From Melampsora larici-populina 98AG31 (taxonomy: Eukaryota > Basidiomycota > Pucciniomycetes > Pucciniales > Melampsoraceae), in assembly GCF_000204055.1 (NCBI RefSeq), contig NW_006768770.1, forward strand, positions 784,195 through 848,194: 64,000 nt of DNA, written 5' to 3'. Of this stretch, positions 45,213-57,149 are shown in pieces. Each line of letters starts with the position of its first letter. Position 1 is the stretch's first letter. The translations under genes and the position numbers were made by a program. The notes below the pieces were generated by a model, which was not told the DNA's origin, did not search any database, and was given only the letters and a program-made list of their open reading frames with translations.

Positions 45213-46627
45213 TCATTGTTTCTTTTTCCCGCCTTTTGTTTTTAACTTGATCTTCTCCATCTTACCATTATTCTCATCCATATAAGATTTGACTCTCTGT
45301 TTCTTGAATTTCTGCCACTCCGCATCTGAGAGACCCTCCTTTTCCTTCTCCAGTATCCTTATCCTATTTACCAAGCTTTCGGAGATCTGACATGATGAGC
45401 CATATAGCGTAACACCACAATCTTTATGCTCTATGACCTTACCCTCCGCATCCCTGGAGATCGATGTTGTTGTATAGTGTGGCACCTATGTTTACATAAT
45501 CAATACAAACCCACATCAAAGGTGAAAGAGGTTTGAAAATAACTTACGGTAACATCCCATAACATCTCATACATTCCATCACAACGGCTGAGGACCACCT
45601 TAACGCCATAGCTTTTGACCACAAAGCATGCCCCTTGCACAGAGCCGAGTCGCTTTGCTTCCTTAGCTTCAATTGGATTTCCAGTTTTACGATTGATCAA
45701 ACCCCACGTACCCGATGCATACCTTGTATGGTCACGGTCAGTGTGCACACGGTTTGCAAATCCATCCCAAGTCACAACCAAATTTGATGCAAAGACTTTA
45801 CCGTTCTGAGTGTCCTGCCATTCCAATGCATCAAACCCTGGTACCTTAGTTTCCAACGCGAGTGCCAGGTTGGACTTGAAAATCAAAAGTGAGAGTGTTG
45901 AAAACCTTTCAGCCAAAAAGTCACGAATGATATGGAATCTTATCATGCGTTCGAGGTCGGTGAGGAGGCGATCTTCTGTTGTTGCAGTGAAAGAGTTCAC
46001 TGCGTAGGCACCTATGCAGCCACGCGATTAGTATCTTTCTACTGCATTCGGTGACTATCAAAAATGCAACTACTTACCAAGTGAACGTTCCAAGTCAGTG
46101 CCTCCCCTCCAGCCACAACATGCCATGCATCCACACACAGCATGTGCATCTTTGTCAACATCCTCCTTATCCTTATGCGCTCCATTTATCTTGCAGAGGT
46201 TGCGGGCACGTGCATGAAGGAACGTCGTCGATACCGCGTTATCAAACTGTTCTCTTAGCTTTGAGTCCATCGAGGGAAACATTGTACACCTCACCACCAT
46301 TACGACCGACAGAGCCTCCTTATCAATAACCACTACAGTACCATAATAGATTTCAATAAGTTCTTCCTCATCACTAATATCTTCATCATCGCTTCTCTTC
46401 CGGAAAATAAATTTTGTGTTTAGTGGTAAGCCTAATTCCCGTGCCAGCTTCGATTGCAGATCATTCCGTTTTCTATGAAAGCGATATAATGGTCTTCCTA
46501 AACCTGTTGGTTTCTTTCGATGCTCTTGATACTTAAGATGGGAGGGTGAGGTTTTCGAACTGAAGTTTTTAACTGGTATACCTGCAGCACGCTTAGCCAT
46601 GTTACTTTGCTGACGACCCATCCTCAA
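45213..46627 (-). CDS. Tet-like 2OG-Fe(II) oxygenase domain protein, 3 exons
   Basis: Exons (minus): 46078-46627, 45548-46011, 45213-45485, all GT-AG with agreeing phases, giving 428 aa. The basic N-terminal third is followed by an acidic segment. The body has GCMACCGWRGG, then FASNLVVTWDGFANRVHTDRD with an H-x-D iron-ligand pair, and YASGTWGLINRKTGNP. A distal histidine, in WDVTVPHYTTTS, could complete the facial triad. The C-terminus is Lys-rich. I assign it by resemblance to the rust-expanded Tet-like family (WDGF.N..H.D and a late H). Whether it acts on 5-methylcytosine or other substrates is unknown. There is no signal peptide, and Lys/Arg-rich ends could be nuclear signals. Confidence 0.6.
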
Positions 46628-47954
46628 TCTGATACAGAAAGAGACATTTGGTTAATCCCAAAAATCAGTGAATTATGAAGGTGATAAGAAGAAGTTTGAA
46701 GTCAAGCAAAAACTCACCACCTTGATCTAAACTGGAAAACGGTAACGACACTTGAGCTTCCAATGTAATAGAGTGTCAGTGCTCGATTTTCTGAAAGTTT
46801 GCTGATCAAGGAAGGTAAAAGAAAGATAAAAAAAGAACCATCTTAGCATCAATTATCGATATGTCGCCATCAGTTGGCAGTAAGATTAACAAAGTCAAAG
46901 TACACTTTGATTCTGGAGAAGTAACATTTCAAAGTGAGCAACCCCTTCAACATGAAATGAAAAATTAAGAGGAAGAAAATCACCTACTCGTCTGTGGACT
47001 CCAGATGGTTTCAGGAAGTGATGGAAGCAGGGTGATATTTGAAAGAAAGAAAGTCTTAACATAGTTAGATTCATGTTTATGACATATTAAACCTTGAAAT
47101 CGTTGATGTTACCAATACGTGAATGACCTCCAGATGATTTGGAGATGAACGAAGCAAACTGTAAATTTCCAGAAGTAAGAGCCTGAGATTAGGTTTCTGT
47201 TTGACTGTGTATGAAAAATGAAAAGAGACAACGATACCGATTTATTTGTCCTCAACAGATGATTCCTGGAAGACAATCGACGCACGCTATCAAACGGAAG
47301 ATCCCCGTATGTGATGCCGGTTCGTAGCTCAGAGGCCAACCACACAACAAACACAATCAGTTCAAATGCCAAATGATTTTGTGATTGTCGTTTGACCTTG
47401 ATATGATTTGAACCAACCTTGTGATTGTTGAAAAGCTGAGATTTGATCGATATGAACTTGGTCTGAAGGTGATTGAAGTAAGAGGTAAAGTTGAAATTTG
47501 TGGAGTCGTTCCAAACTCTCAAAGTGAGAAACCTTAAAAGAGATTAGGATTCAGAAATGGATTATGGGACTGAAGTTACATTACACGTGACATGGAGGTG
47601 ACTGTCTACATGGTGTAACATTTCACCAGAACAAACCGGATGAATGGTATTTGTCACTAAAATCGCAACATACACAGCATATATATATATATATATATAT
47701 ATAATAAGTTCATTATATCGAAGGTAGATATCTGCACATACAGTCAAGCATTATGCACTGAAAACAATTAGGCCAGCTAATTGATTTATTGTTGAAAAAT
47801 TTTTAATGAAAGCACATAAGTTGTGAGAAGAAAAAAGAAATAGAAAGACGGTGAAAATAATGGCCAACACTATGATTTTTGTGATCTATAACAAATGACC
47901 ATTTGTGCAGAGATGGAACCTGACTTATGAGAATAAGGGGCATTCGAACCAAAC
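46628..47954. other. intergenic; possible eroded small-family remnant; AT microsatellite
   Basis: On the minus strand near 47270-47345 the reading ASELRTGITYGDLP resembles the exon 3 region of member C (GELRAGIVSEDEIP), so a fourth, decayed copy may be present. Nothing else recognised. Confidence 0.3.
47677..47703. repeat. (AT)n microsatellite
   Basis: An uninterrupted AT dinucleotide run of about 13 units. Confidence 0.9.
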
Positions 47955-48504
47955 TTAAAATTGTAGCACAGGGTGGAACACTATGTTGTTTGTTGCTAAA
48001 TCATCAGAGTCTGAAGTAATACAAACATTGACATTCGTGGCCATAGTGCAACGCGATAAAGCCACATATAGCTGGCCATGTGTGAAGACAGGACGTGGGA
48101 GCAAGACGGTTACCCTATCCAGACTTTGACCTTGACTTTTGTTGATGGTCATACAGAAGGCAGGCGTGATTGGAAATTGATATCGAATAAACGGGATTGG
48201 ACAACTCTCGGTTCCTTCGTGATGGAGCTGGATCTTTGGCAAGCTGATTGAGGCACCTTTTAGCTCACCGGTCAGAATTCGACATTGCAATGCACTCCTT
48301 TTGCAATTGGTGATCAAGAGGCGGGTACCGTTACAGAGACCATCGGCTAGATTCAAATTTCGTAACAGCATTACTGAAGCTCCGACTTTGAGCTCCAACT
48401 TGTGAGGAGGAAATCCAGGGAAGTTGAAGGTATTGAGTACATCAGTTGTGACTGGATCGAAGAAAATTTCATTCATCTCGTCTCTTGAAGTTGATATATG
48501 AAGA
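47955..48504 (-). pseudogene. Helitron-type PIF1 helicase, C-terminal part
   Basis: Minus-strand frame with GFPPHKLELKVGASVMLLRN, then GLCNGTRLLI, TINKSQGQSLDRV (helicase motif V/VI region) and LYVALSRCT, ending at 47955. It is cut at its 5' side by the Copia element at 48505-54900. The matching N-terminal part begins at 54901, and after removal of the insertion and one GAAGA the frame continues without a break (LPGAL into HISTSRDEMNE). Confidence 0.9.
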
Positions 48505-49205
48505 TGTGAAGTGAGAACACGCAGGTTCAAGATTGAAAGCTTTCGAAGTTGAGGCTTAGCCGTATATATAAAAGGGATCACCTGGGGAAATCAGGTGTCG
48601 TATAAGTACTACGGCACAAGCCTGATAAGCTTCGAAAGAGCTTCTAAAATGAAAACACACCTGGGGAAATCAGGTGTCGTATAGGCAAAAGAAGAAAAAG
48701 AGAAAGACTTGAGACAAACCTGTGCGTAAAAGCAACAGGATAAAGTAGAACAGTATCAAGTCGGAAGATGTAAGTAAAAGAATAAAGCACTAGAATAGAG
48801 ATAAAAATAGATGAGACTCTTTAACGTAGATAAGTTGATGAAGAAGAGAAAAAGACTTACAGTTTCTTTCCGATGAGGAAAGAAACTGGAAGGTACAATA
48901 AAGATCTATATATAAGAAAGACATGATAATCTTATCCACAGTCATACATATAAGTCACGCAGGCCACACTCGGCCTATTCCCAAAAGAAAGAAAAACACC
49001 CAAATTACACACAGACCAATCTACCAACTCGAACTCATAACTTATCAATCAGGAAATAGAAATCAACTTGATCTTCTTTAACGACTGAAGTTCTTGACCC
49101 GTCAAGTAAATTTCATCTTGAATAGAACATTCCAGCCTACGCACCAGCACCCACAATTTCTCGAACACACACACACACCGTGGTAGGAATAAGAATACCA
49201 CGACA
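48505..49205 (-). repeat. Copia LTR, downstream (3') copy, 701 bp
   Basis: On the plus strand it begins TGTGAAGTGAG and ends ACCACGACA, so TG..CA ends. It holds about one and a half copies of a 79-bp internal repeat that starts with the hairpin CACCTGGGGAAATCAGGTG (48579 and 48658). Confidence 0.9.
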
Positions 49206-49215
49206 CGCCCCCTCA
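49206..49215 (-). other. Copia polypurine tract
   Basis: GAGGGGGCG on the minus strand, directly before the downstream LTR. This is the expected primer site for second-strand synthesis. Confidence 0.75.
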
Positions 49216-49230
49216 AGAACTTCAGGAGAA

Positions 49231-52200
49231 TCATACATGCTTCATCCCCAATAGTTGGTGCAGATAGTAGAATTGCTGCCTTCCAAGTGGTTTGGTGAGC
49301 AGATCAGCCATCATTTCGGTGGTAGGACAATGCTTGACTATAAGGGCGCCCTGTTTAACCACTTCTCTGATCCAGTGATATTGTATTTCAATATGCTTAG
49401 TGCGAGCATGGAAAATAGACTTAGTTGTAAGATGAATGGCCCCCATATTATCGCTACATAGCTCTGTAGGATCAGGATCTTCAAAACCGAAAACAGCCAT
49501 CATACCCCGTAACCACAGTAACTCCTGGCCAGCTTCGGTGATGGCCCGATACTCCGCTTCTGTTGAAGATAACGCGACCGTGGGTTGCAAGCGAGATTTC
49601 CACGAAATGGGTCCTCCCGCAAGTTGAAAGATGTATCCAGTCGTTGAACGCCGAGATTCACGATCACCGGCCCAATCAGCATCGCAGTGAGATTTAGGCA
49701 AGCTGAAACTTTTGAGACCGTTGACCTTAGTTGAACTAGACTCCTCACCACTGTAAGAAATTCCGAGGTTGATAGTTCCCGAAACATAGCGAAACACGTG
49801 AATCACAGCATCCCAGTGTTTACGAGCAGGTGAATCTAAGTGTTGAGAAAGCACACCAACAGCGTAGGAAAGGTCTGGTCTTGTGCACTGGGCTAGGTAC
49901 ATTAATGAACCGACGGCACTTCTATAATTAAGGTTTTCAAGTTGAAATGCACTAGCCTCTTCATTTCTTGCTCGGGAAAGTTTTAATCCAGCAGGAAACG
50001 GAGTAGAGGCTGGTTTTAAGTTCAACATATCAAAGCGCTCAAGTACAGCTCGGGCTAAAGCTGCCTGAGTTATGGTGTAGCATCTTGGTGATTGTCGTAT
50101 GATTTGAATTCCTACAACTGTCGTAGCTACTCCTAGATCTTCCATCTCCCACTTTCTACTGATTTCGGATTTGAAGGTGGTGACGTCATTACCTGTGATG
50201 GCCATGTCGTCCACGTGCACATATACTGCAGTGAAAGTGTTGGTTGTATTGCGAGTGTAGATGCACGGATCCAGAGGGCATTGAACAAAACCAATAGAGA
50301 CTAGAAATGCAACAACGTCATCATACCATATCTTGGGAGATTGCCTAAGTCCATAAAGAGAACGCCTTAATTGACAAACTCTACGTTTTGATTCCTTGAT
50401 AAACCCTTCAGGTTGATACATATACACCTCCTCATCCAAAGTTCCGTTAAGAAATGCAGTAACAGCATCCATTTGATGGATCTCCCAACCCTGTAGAGCA
50501 GCAAAAGCTATAATGAGTCGTAGAGAGGATGGTTTACCGGTGGGAGAGAATGTCTCATGAAAGTCCACGCCTTCCTGTTGCATATTTCCCATGACAACAA
50601 AACGCGCTTTGAACTTCGCGACAGAACCATCTAGATGAAACTTCTTTCGAAACAACCAAAAACCTTGAAGGATGTTCTTGTCTAGTGGCGGATCAACTAA
50701 TTCCCAGACACCTTTACCAATAAGTGAGTCATACTCCTTTTGACAAGCCTGACGCCATAAATCAGCCTCCGGACCATTAACAGCAGTTTTGAAAGATTTC
50801 GGTATAGGTACGTCAATAGTTGATGTTGAAAAAGCAGACGGCAACACATCGAAAGCAGACACGTATGTGCAATCCTCTAGATAGACATGTCCTCCCATGC
50901 CTTGATAGTTGACTGTTTCTTTAGTTCGTAAAGATCTACGAGTGGTGACCTGGTCGCTATCACAAGGTGGGTTGATGGTTGGTGGAATCGAATCAAAGGG
51001 TGTGTTATCACCAGTAGGTACAGTGGGAATATCTTCCACGTCACTGTCATCGTCGTTGTTTAACAGTACTTGAAAACGATTAGGGTTTTCGACAGACAGG
51101 GGTTTGCTTTCAGGTTCAAAGAATAAGGTAGGTAAAGACAAGTTGATTAAAGTAGAAGACTTATGAAGAAACGGGAATATGTTTTCACAAAACGTGACAT
51201 TGTGAGTCAAGATGATTTTCCTCGTTTCTAAATCGAACACTCGATAGTTAAAGTTGTCATCCTGAAAACCGATTAAAACTCCTTCGGACGTTAAAGATTT
51301 AAACTTGTTAGACCTAGCCTCCTTCCTGATGAGAACATTGGCTTGACAACCGAATACTCTAAGATGATCAATGCTGGGCTTTCGGTAAAACCACATCTCG
51401 AACGGAGTCTTCTCCTTCGGAAGAGCAGCAGTCATGGTTCTATTGGTGATAAAAACAGCTGTTGCGCATGCCTCGTACCAGAAACTTAAAGGCACCCCAG
51501 ACTGCACCATCATTGATCAAGCTCGAGTCGTAATGGTTTGATTACTTCTCTCGGCGACTCCGTTTTGTTCAGGGGTGTAACTTGCGGTGAAATGTAATAC
51601 AATTCCCTTATCTTCACACAAGTTTTTCATGATAGAGCTGATGAATTCGCTTCCTTGATCCAATGTGAACTGAATGACTCGACAACCAGTTTGTCTTTCT
51701 GCAAGCGCTATGTATTTGGTAAAAATAAGAAAGACAGACTCTTTCGTCTTATTGCATAAAGAGAAAATATGACGAAAGGAAGAGAAATCATTGGTAAAAA
51801 GTATGTAATAGGATTCATTATGAAGGCCAGTAACTCGATTAATGCCACTCAAATCAACATGAACATTTTGAAGAAATGAAGATGCTCGAGGTCGGGAACC
51901 AGAAAAGGGAAGCCGCTTTGCTTTAGATTGAACACAAATTGGACAAGGATCAACCTTAGTAGAAACATCACACAATCCATCTCCACTCCCCATCTTAGCC
52001 ATTTCATTCATGTATTTGTGACTTATATGGCCTAAACGTTGATGTTGTAAATGACATGAGTTTGAATCCTGAATAGATTGAGCAGTGGCGATAGAACTCA
52101 CAGGTTCGAGTGCAATCAACATAAGATTTCCAGTAAATGCTCCATTAAACAGTGCACATTGACCCATAACCAAGCTGAAACAGTCAGGGTCAGATGAATT

Positions 52201-53172
52201 GATTAAAGTAACAACCCCCTTTTTCAACAGAGCACCCCCAGCAATAAGATTTCGGCTTAATTCTGGAACGTAGAGGCAATTGGCCAGAGTAAACACGGTA
52301 CCATCTCCAGCACGAAGTTTGACGGAGCCAGTGGAATGCACAGCTAATGAAGTGTTTCCTCCAGCTAGGCGAAGTCGTTTATTGTTGTCCTCCAAAGGTT
52401 TCACGGTGGCCGCATCAAAAAGAGATATGTCATTAAACATATGATGAGAGGCGCCTGTGTCGTTTAAAGCCCAAAGTCCTTCGGTAGGGTTCACAGCAGA
52501 AGCAGTGGCTTCAATATCAACTAACTCAGAGCCTTGAGCAGATGGAGTTATCACGTCGTCGTCTCGAGTCAAAGTAGGTTGATCAGAGGGAGTTTGGAGA
52601 ATTTCCTCAGGTACCGGAACTTGAATAAATCCGGAAGATACATCAACAACGGGTAGGTTAATCTCAGCTGACTCGTGATGAGGATTCGGTCGAATTTCAG
52701 TAGGTTGAAAATCAATGAAAAAGGTCATGGCATGGTTTGAAGAAGCAAGTGGTGGTCGTACTATCTTGATGCCACGAACATTACTAGAAGAAGTTTCCGT
52801 ATGATTTGCTTGTGCTTGCTGAAAACTACGACATTTGAAACGTTTCTTGTTCTCATCTTGTTTACTCATCCACTCGTCTCGTTTGGCAAAATTTGCTGGC
52901 TGCTTGAAACACTGCTCCGGTTTTTGAGGGTTTTGGAACGTGTTCCCAACACAGCGATCGATGGTGCATTTGGTCAAGTGACTGGGGTTGGCTTGATAAT
53001 GTGAGACATGTTGAGATGACTGATTAGAGGTGTGGTGAGATTGAATTAAAGAAGGAGATACATAAGTCTGCTCATCTTCATGCATTAAAAGTTCTTCTTT
53101 GACTTTGTCGAAAGTTAGTGGTTTAACTATTCGATATATGATAGAGATGGTAACCTCGTATCCTGGTTTCAA
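49231..53172 (-). pseudogene. Copia pol (zinc-knuckle remnant, protease, integrase, RT, RNase H), one in-frame TGA
   Basis: The frame 53172-51517 carries the end of gag, then the protease motif LNDTGASHHM, the GAG-pre-integrase HxH..CxxC block (HQRLGHI, CPICVQSK) and integrase residues (HVDLSGI, LDQGSEF, EQNGVAER). A TGA at 51517-51519 interrupts TITTRA / SMMVQSGVPLSFW, where Copia integrases have an arginine. From 51513 the frame gives reverse transcriptase (LDEEVYMYQPEGF, LYGLRQSP, YVHVDDM catalytic box) and RNase H (DADWAGD, STEAEY), ending LLGMKHV at 49231. Apart from the stop the frame is intact. Confidence 0.93.
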
Positions 53173-53175
53173 ACT

Positions 53176-53883
53176 TCAGATTAAAGTTCTTGCGGCTTGA
53201 TCAGAGGACATATCACCTTTAAACTTGTGATATTCTCGTAGTAAAGAAGAAAATTTATCGATGTGAACTTTCAAAGTATCAGATCGAAGTTGCGACATAT
53301 TCAATAAAGCAGTTTCGACATGTTTCAATTTGGCTTCAGAGATGCTGGCATGATAGTTTTTCAGATGAGTCCATAGCACATACGGATCGTAGTTTATCGT
53401 CATTTCCTTAGTGATGGAATTTCGAGAAGTTAAAGCGTCTCTGGACCTTTCTCCGTTTACTCCATCACACTTGTTGAGAATCCAAGTGGTGATAAGGAAT
53501 TTAACCTTCTTATGCTTGTCTTCAGAAAGAAATGGGTCACGATAATCCTTCACATCTAAATATGATTCATAACCTAATGATTCAATAGATTCGTGTATAA
53601 GTAAATTCCAATAGTTGAAGTTCTCGTCGGTTAATTCATTCTTAATGTTGAATTTGCTTAGAGAAGTAGTGGTTCGTTGGACAAAGATTTGTAAAGGTGT
53701 AAAGTTTGAATCAGAATTATCGGTAGACATGTTAGGAGATGTAGGTGACAGTACAGATGGAAGAATAAGGGATCTTTGGCCGGTGAAGCTCTTGACAGTT
53801 GAAGCAGTGTCAGAAGATGAATCGGACTCTCTAGTAGTTTCGGAGTCGGTGTTGGAAATGGTTGGATCCTCTTCAGATTGCAT
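53176..53883 (-). pseudogene. Copia gag, ended early by TGA
   Basis: 235 codons from ATG 53883: acidic Ser/Thr-rich start, then a UBN2/Retrotran_gag-like region (LTDENFNYWNLLIHESIES, YDPYVLWTHLKNYHA, LLREYHKFKG). It stops at TGA 53176-53178 inside the conserved region (AARTLI / SLKPGYE). Sequence on both sides is in the same frame, so the TGA lies within gag and is not a gag-pol boundary. An arginine codon CGA is the likely ancestor. Confidence 0.88.
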
Positions 53884-53932
53884 AGACAGGATAAGTCGTC
53901 GGAGTTGGAGTTTGATAGTATTATCAGACTCT

Positions 53933-53940
53933 CGCTACCA
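53933..53940 (-). other. Copia primer-binding site (initiator Met tRNA type)
   Basis: TGGTAGCG on the minus strand directly adjoins the upstream LTR. It matches the 3' end of initiator tRNA-Met, as in Ty1. Confidence 0.75.
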
Positions 53941-54900
53941 TGTGAAGTGAGAACACGCAGGTTCAAGATTGAAAGCTTTCGAAGTTGAGGCTTAGCCTTA
54001 TATATAAAAGGGATCACCTGGGGAAATCAGGTGTCGTATAAGTACTACGGCACAAGCCTGATAAGCTTCGAAAGAGCTTCTAAAATGAAAACACACCTGG
54101 GGAAATCAGGTGTCGTATAAGTACTACGGCACAAGCCTGATAAGCTTCAAAAGAGCTTCTAAAATGAAAACACACCTGTGCGTAAAAGCAACAGGATAAA
54201 GTAGAACAGTATTGAGTCGGAAGATGTAAGTAAAAGAATAAAGCAAGTTTCTTTCCGATGATTAACAACTAACCTGGGGAAATCAGGTGTTGTATAAGTA
54301 CTACGGCACAAGCCTGATAAGCTTCGAAAGAGCTTCTAAAATGAAAACACACCTAATCACGCACAATAGGTTAGTGTAGGAAAAAGAAGAAAAAGAGAAA
54401 GACTTGAGACAAACCTGAGCGTAAAAGCAACAGGATAAAGTGGAACAGTATCAAGTCGGAAGATGTAAGTAAAAGAATAAAGCACTAGAATAGAGATAAA
54501 AATAGATGAGACTCTTTAACGTAGATAAGTTGATGAAGAAGAGAAAAAGACTTACAGTTTCTTTCCGATGAGGAAAGAAACTGGAAGGTACAATAAAGAT
54601 CTATATATAAGAAAGACATGATAATCTTATCCACAGTCATACATATAAGTCACGCAGGCCACACTCGGCCTATTCCCAAAAGAAAGAAAAACACCCAAAT
54701 TACACACAGACCAATCTACCAACTCGAACTCATAACTTATCAATCAGGAAATAGAAATCAACTTGATCTTCTTTAACGACTGAAGTTCTTGACCCGTCAA
54801 GTAAATTTCATCTTGAATAGAACATTCCAGCCTACGCACCAGCACCCACAATTTCTCGAACACACACACACACCGTGGTAGGAATAAGAATACCACGACA
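53941..54900 (-). repeat. Copia LTR, upstream (5') copy, 960 bp
   Basis: Same ends as the other LTR (TGTGAAG..CCACGACA on plus) but about 260 bp longer. The 79-bp hairpin-led repeat occurs at 54015 and 54094, with a further copy near 54272 set in duplicated flanking LTR sequence. A TATA-like CTTATATATAGA lies near 54600 on the minus strand. The outer 400 bp differ from the other LTR at only a few bases. Confidence 0.9.
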
Positions 54901-56805
54901 GAAGAGCGCCAGGGAGTGATCGCATGACATGTTTGTTCAAGGAATCAACCGTAGCATTTAGTGGAGTAATGAGACATCGGGAGGCGTATAACTCGGTCAG
55001 GCCAGTCCAATCTTGGCATCGAATTAGATGGTTTACCCCGCCGTACTCGGTATCTAAAAGTTCTTGATCAAATGCGGTCGGGTTACGTGTGACAGACACA
55101 TTGCAGTGTCTCAAGGGAATAGAAGCTGTGTATGCCTCTTGTAGATTGCCTGATCCCAGATCAAGCAACCATTTTGCAAAGTTGACGTTGTTGGGATCAG
55201 GCTGAGCTCTTCCAATTCCAAGACGAATGTTAACGGTGAGTGCAAACTTTTCCATTTTATCCCATAGATACGATGCTTTGAGGGTTGCTTTCGCTTGTTC
55301 CATCAGAGTCGAGCGCCTCACTATTGGCAAGGTTTGTCGGAAGTCGCCCGCAAAAAGGATGATCTTGCCTCCGAAGGGCAAATCAATATCGGTAAGCATC
55401 CTGAGGGTTCGGTCGACCGCTTCAATGGCATGTCGGTGTTGCATCGCCACCTCATCCCATACAATAAAACGGACTGATTGCAAGGTACGTCCAATATTAT
55501 CACGCACTGATACTGAACCAAAGGAATCGTCATATACCGGGATCGGTATCTTGAAAGCACTATGTGCTGTTCGTCCCCTTAGAAGCAATAAGGAAGCAAT
55601 ACCTGCTGCTGAGACCGCTTGGAATGCTACATCGTTCGCATTACAATAGTGCAGGATGCAATTAAGAACAAAAGTTTTACCTGTTCCTCCAGGTCCGTCC
55701 AGAAAAGCCAAATATGGCTGATTTTCTTCAATAGCGCTGCATATGTTATGAACTACAGCACGTTGTTCGTTTGTTAACACCACCAACATTGCCATGTGTT
55801 TGCGTTGACTTTCTTCTGGAGCAACAGTATTTGTACGATCAGTCCTAGCATGATCTGGTAGACTGAGTTCAAAGATCAATGCTTGGTCAACAGGTCTTAG
55901 TCCGACTTGTTCCAATGTTGAATCCATTCCAACTATGCACTTTTCTAGGAGGTAGAGGGCGTAGTTATGAACTTGATCTTCGGTTGGTTCTATGAGGGGA
56001 TTAAGTCTTTTGATTTGATGTTTGCAATCATCGGAGAGATCGTCTATGTGATGGTCCCATAAACTGATTGGATTTGCGGGTGAACTATGGCATAAGATTA
56101 TTGCTAACATATGTCTCAATTGCCTTCCTGTTTTCCAGGTGGCCGCTTCCGTGAGAGATTCATGATAGTTTCGATCGTCCACTAACAGTCCCAACTTGTC
56201 TGCAGCTTCGCGAAACGTATTGTAAAGAACACCATCAACTGTTCGGAGATGAGCAAACGATGTTGGTCCTGGCACATGTGTCAATAAAAGTCGCAAATAA
56301 TAAACATCCCCACGTCTAACATTGGCGAAATAGACTCGGCCTATTGATATGACTTTGTTTTTACGGGGTGTAAACTTTCTTGTTTTGTCGTTCCAGGTGA
56401 AATGTTTGGGGATTTCTTGATACCTCAAGGACCGAACTGTTTGGGTTTCCGATTTCGGAAGTTTGGTGTTCTCGCTACACAGCCTGAAGAATTTGGTAAG
56501 TGTCGTCCTTTCTGCTCGGCCCGTCTCGACTGCTCTACGCAAACCGTGCTCGTCAAGGAAATATATTATCTGGCCATCTTGCAAATGGAGACTGAGACGT
56601 TGAATTGCAGGGAATCTCCCTGATATTTCATACATGAGTAAACACCAGATAGCTATCATAAATATCAGTATAAAATTTCAAAAGATCAAGCAGAGGATGG
56701 AACTCACCTTCTGGTGCACTGAGGTAGCGTGCATTAATCAGGTGCTTTTCTTTTATCAAATCACTTATATTTTTTCTGGTGCCTTATCTTGCTTGTGTTC
56801 CCGAA
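54901..56805 (-). pseudogene. Helitron-type PIF1 helicase, N-terminal part, 5'-truncated
   Basis: An upstream exon (about 56710-56790, IKEKHLINARYLSAPE) is joined over a GTGAGT..TAG intron to the main frame that reaches 54906. After ISGRFPAIQRLSLHL come the helicase motifs DGPGGTGKTFVLN (Walker A), RFIVWDEVAM (Walker B) and FAGDFRQTLPIV, ending RSLPGAL at the Copia insertion. The HUH Rep nuclease domain that normally precedes is absent: the sequence ends near 56805 next to a structured repeat. So this is a Helitron remnant, not a host PIF1. Confidence 0.9.
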
Positions 56806-56851
56806 GCCCGCGGTGGTACTCTGAATTCCATTATCCGGAAGCAGTGTGAAC

Positions 56852-57001
56852 CACAGGTGTGATTAGGCCGAGAGACCCGAACGAGTGACAGTCCCGACAG
56901 ACCTGTCACAAGAGTTCGGGACTCTGGAAATTGAGAAGAGAGAAACAGAGTTTTTTCCTCTCTCTCAGCCAATTCCAGATCTCTCCTAATCCGCACCTGT
57001 A
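56852..57001. repeat. structured inverted repeat with two internal hairpins
   Basis: An outer stem ACAGGTGTG-ATTAGG (56853-56867) pairs with CCTAATCCGCACCTGT (56985-57000). Inside, hairpin one pairs CCCGAAC/GTTCGGG and GTGACAG/CTGTCAC (56876-56920). Hairpin two pairs TCTGGAAATTG/CAATTCCAGA (56922-56979). It stands between the Helitron remnant and the first frame of the tyrosine-recombinase element, and may be that element's left end or a small MITE. Confidence 0.65.
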
Positions 57002-57149
57002 GTGTTCTCACAAGTCTATTCTAAAACAATTTAGTTTTAAAAGCAAGATTGCATTACATCCCAGATATAGACGATACATTCAACTAAAGAACACCTCCTT
57101 AACTTCTGCCCAACTGAAGCAGACACCCCAAAGCTAAAAACATCATTAA

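Larger units (their letters stand above)
48505..54900 (-). mobile_element. Ty1/Copia LTR retrotransposon, 6396 bp, TSD GAAGA
   Basis: Complete element on the minus strand, flanked by GAAGA (48500-48504 and 54901-54905). It has two LTRs, a primer-binding site next to the upstream LTR, gag and pol frames, and a polypurine tract before the downstream LTR. Domain order (protease, integrase, RT, RNase H) is that of Copia. It is inserted in the Helitron helicase frame. LTRs are nearly identical where alignable, so the insertion is young, but two TGA codons break the gag-pol frame. Confidence 0.95.

Noticed and set aside
47955..48504. Host PIF1 DNA helicase
   Set aside because: The joined frame has Helitron-type blocks (INARYLSAPE, GFPPHKLELKVG), so it is a Helitron remnant.
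52801..53004. Plus-strand frames inside the Copia and helicase genes
   Set aside because: Shadows of conserved minus-strand coding sequence.
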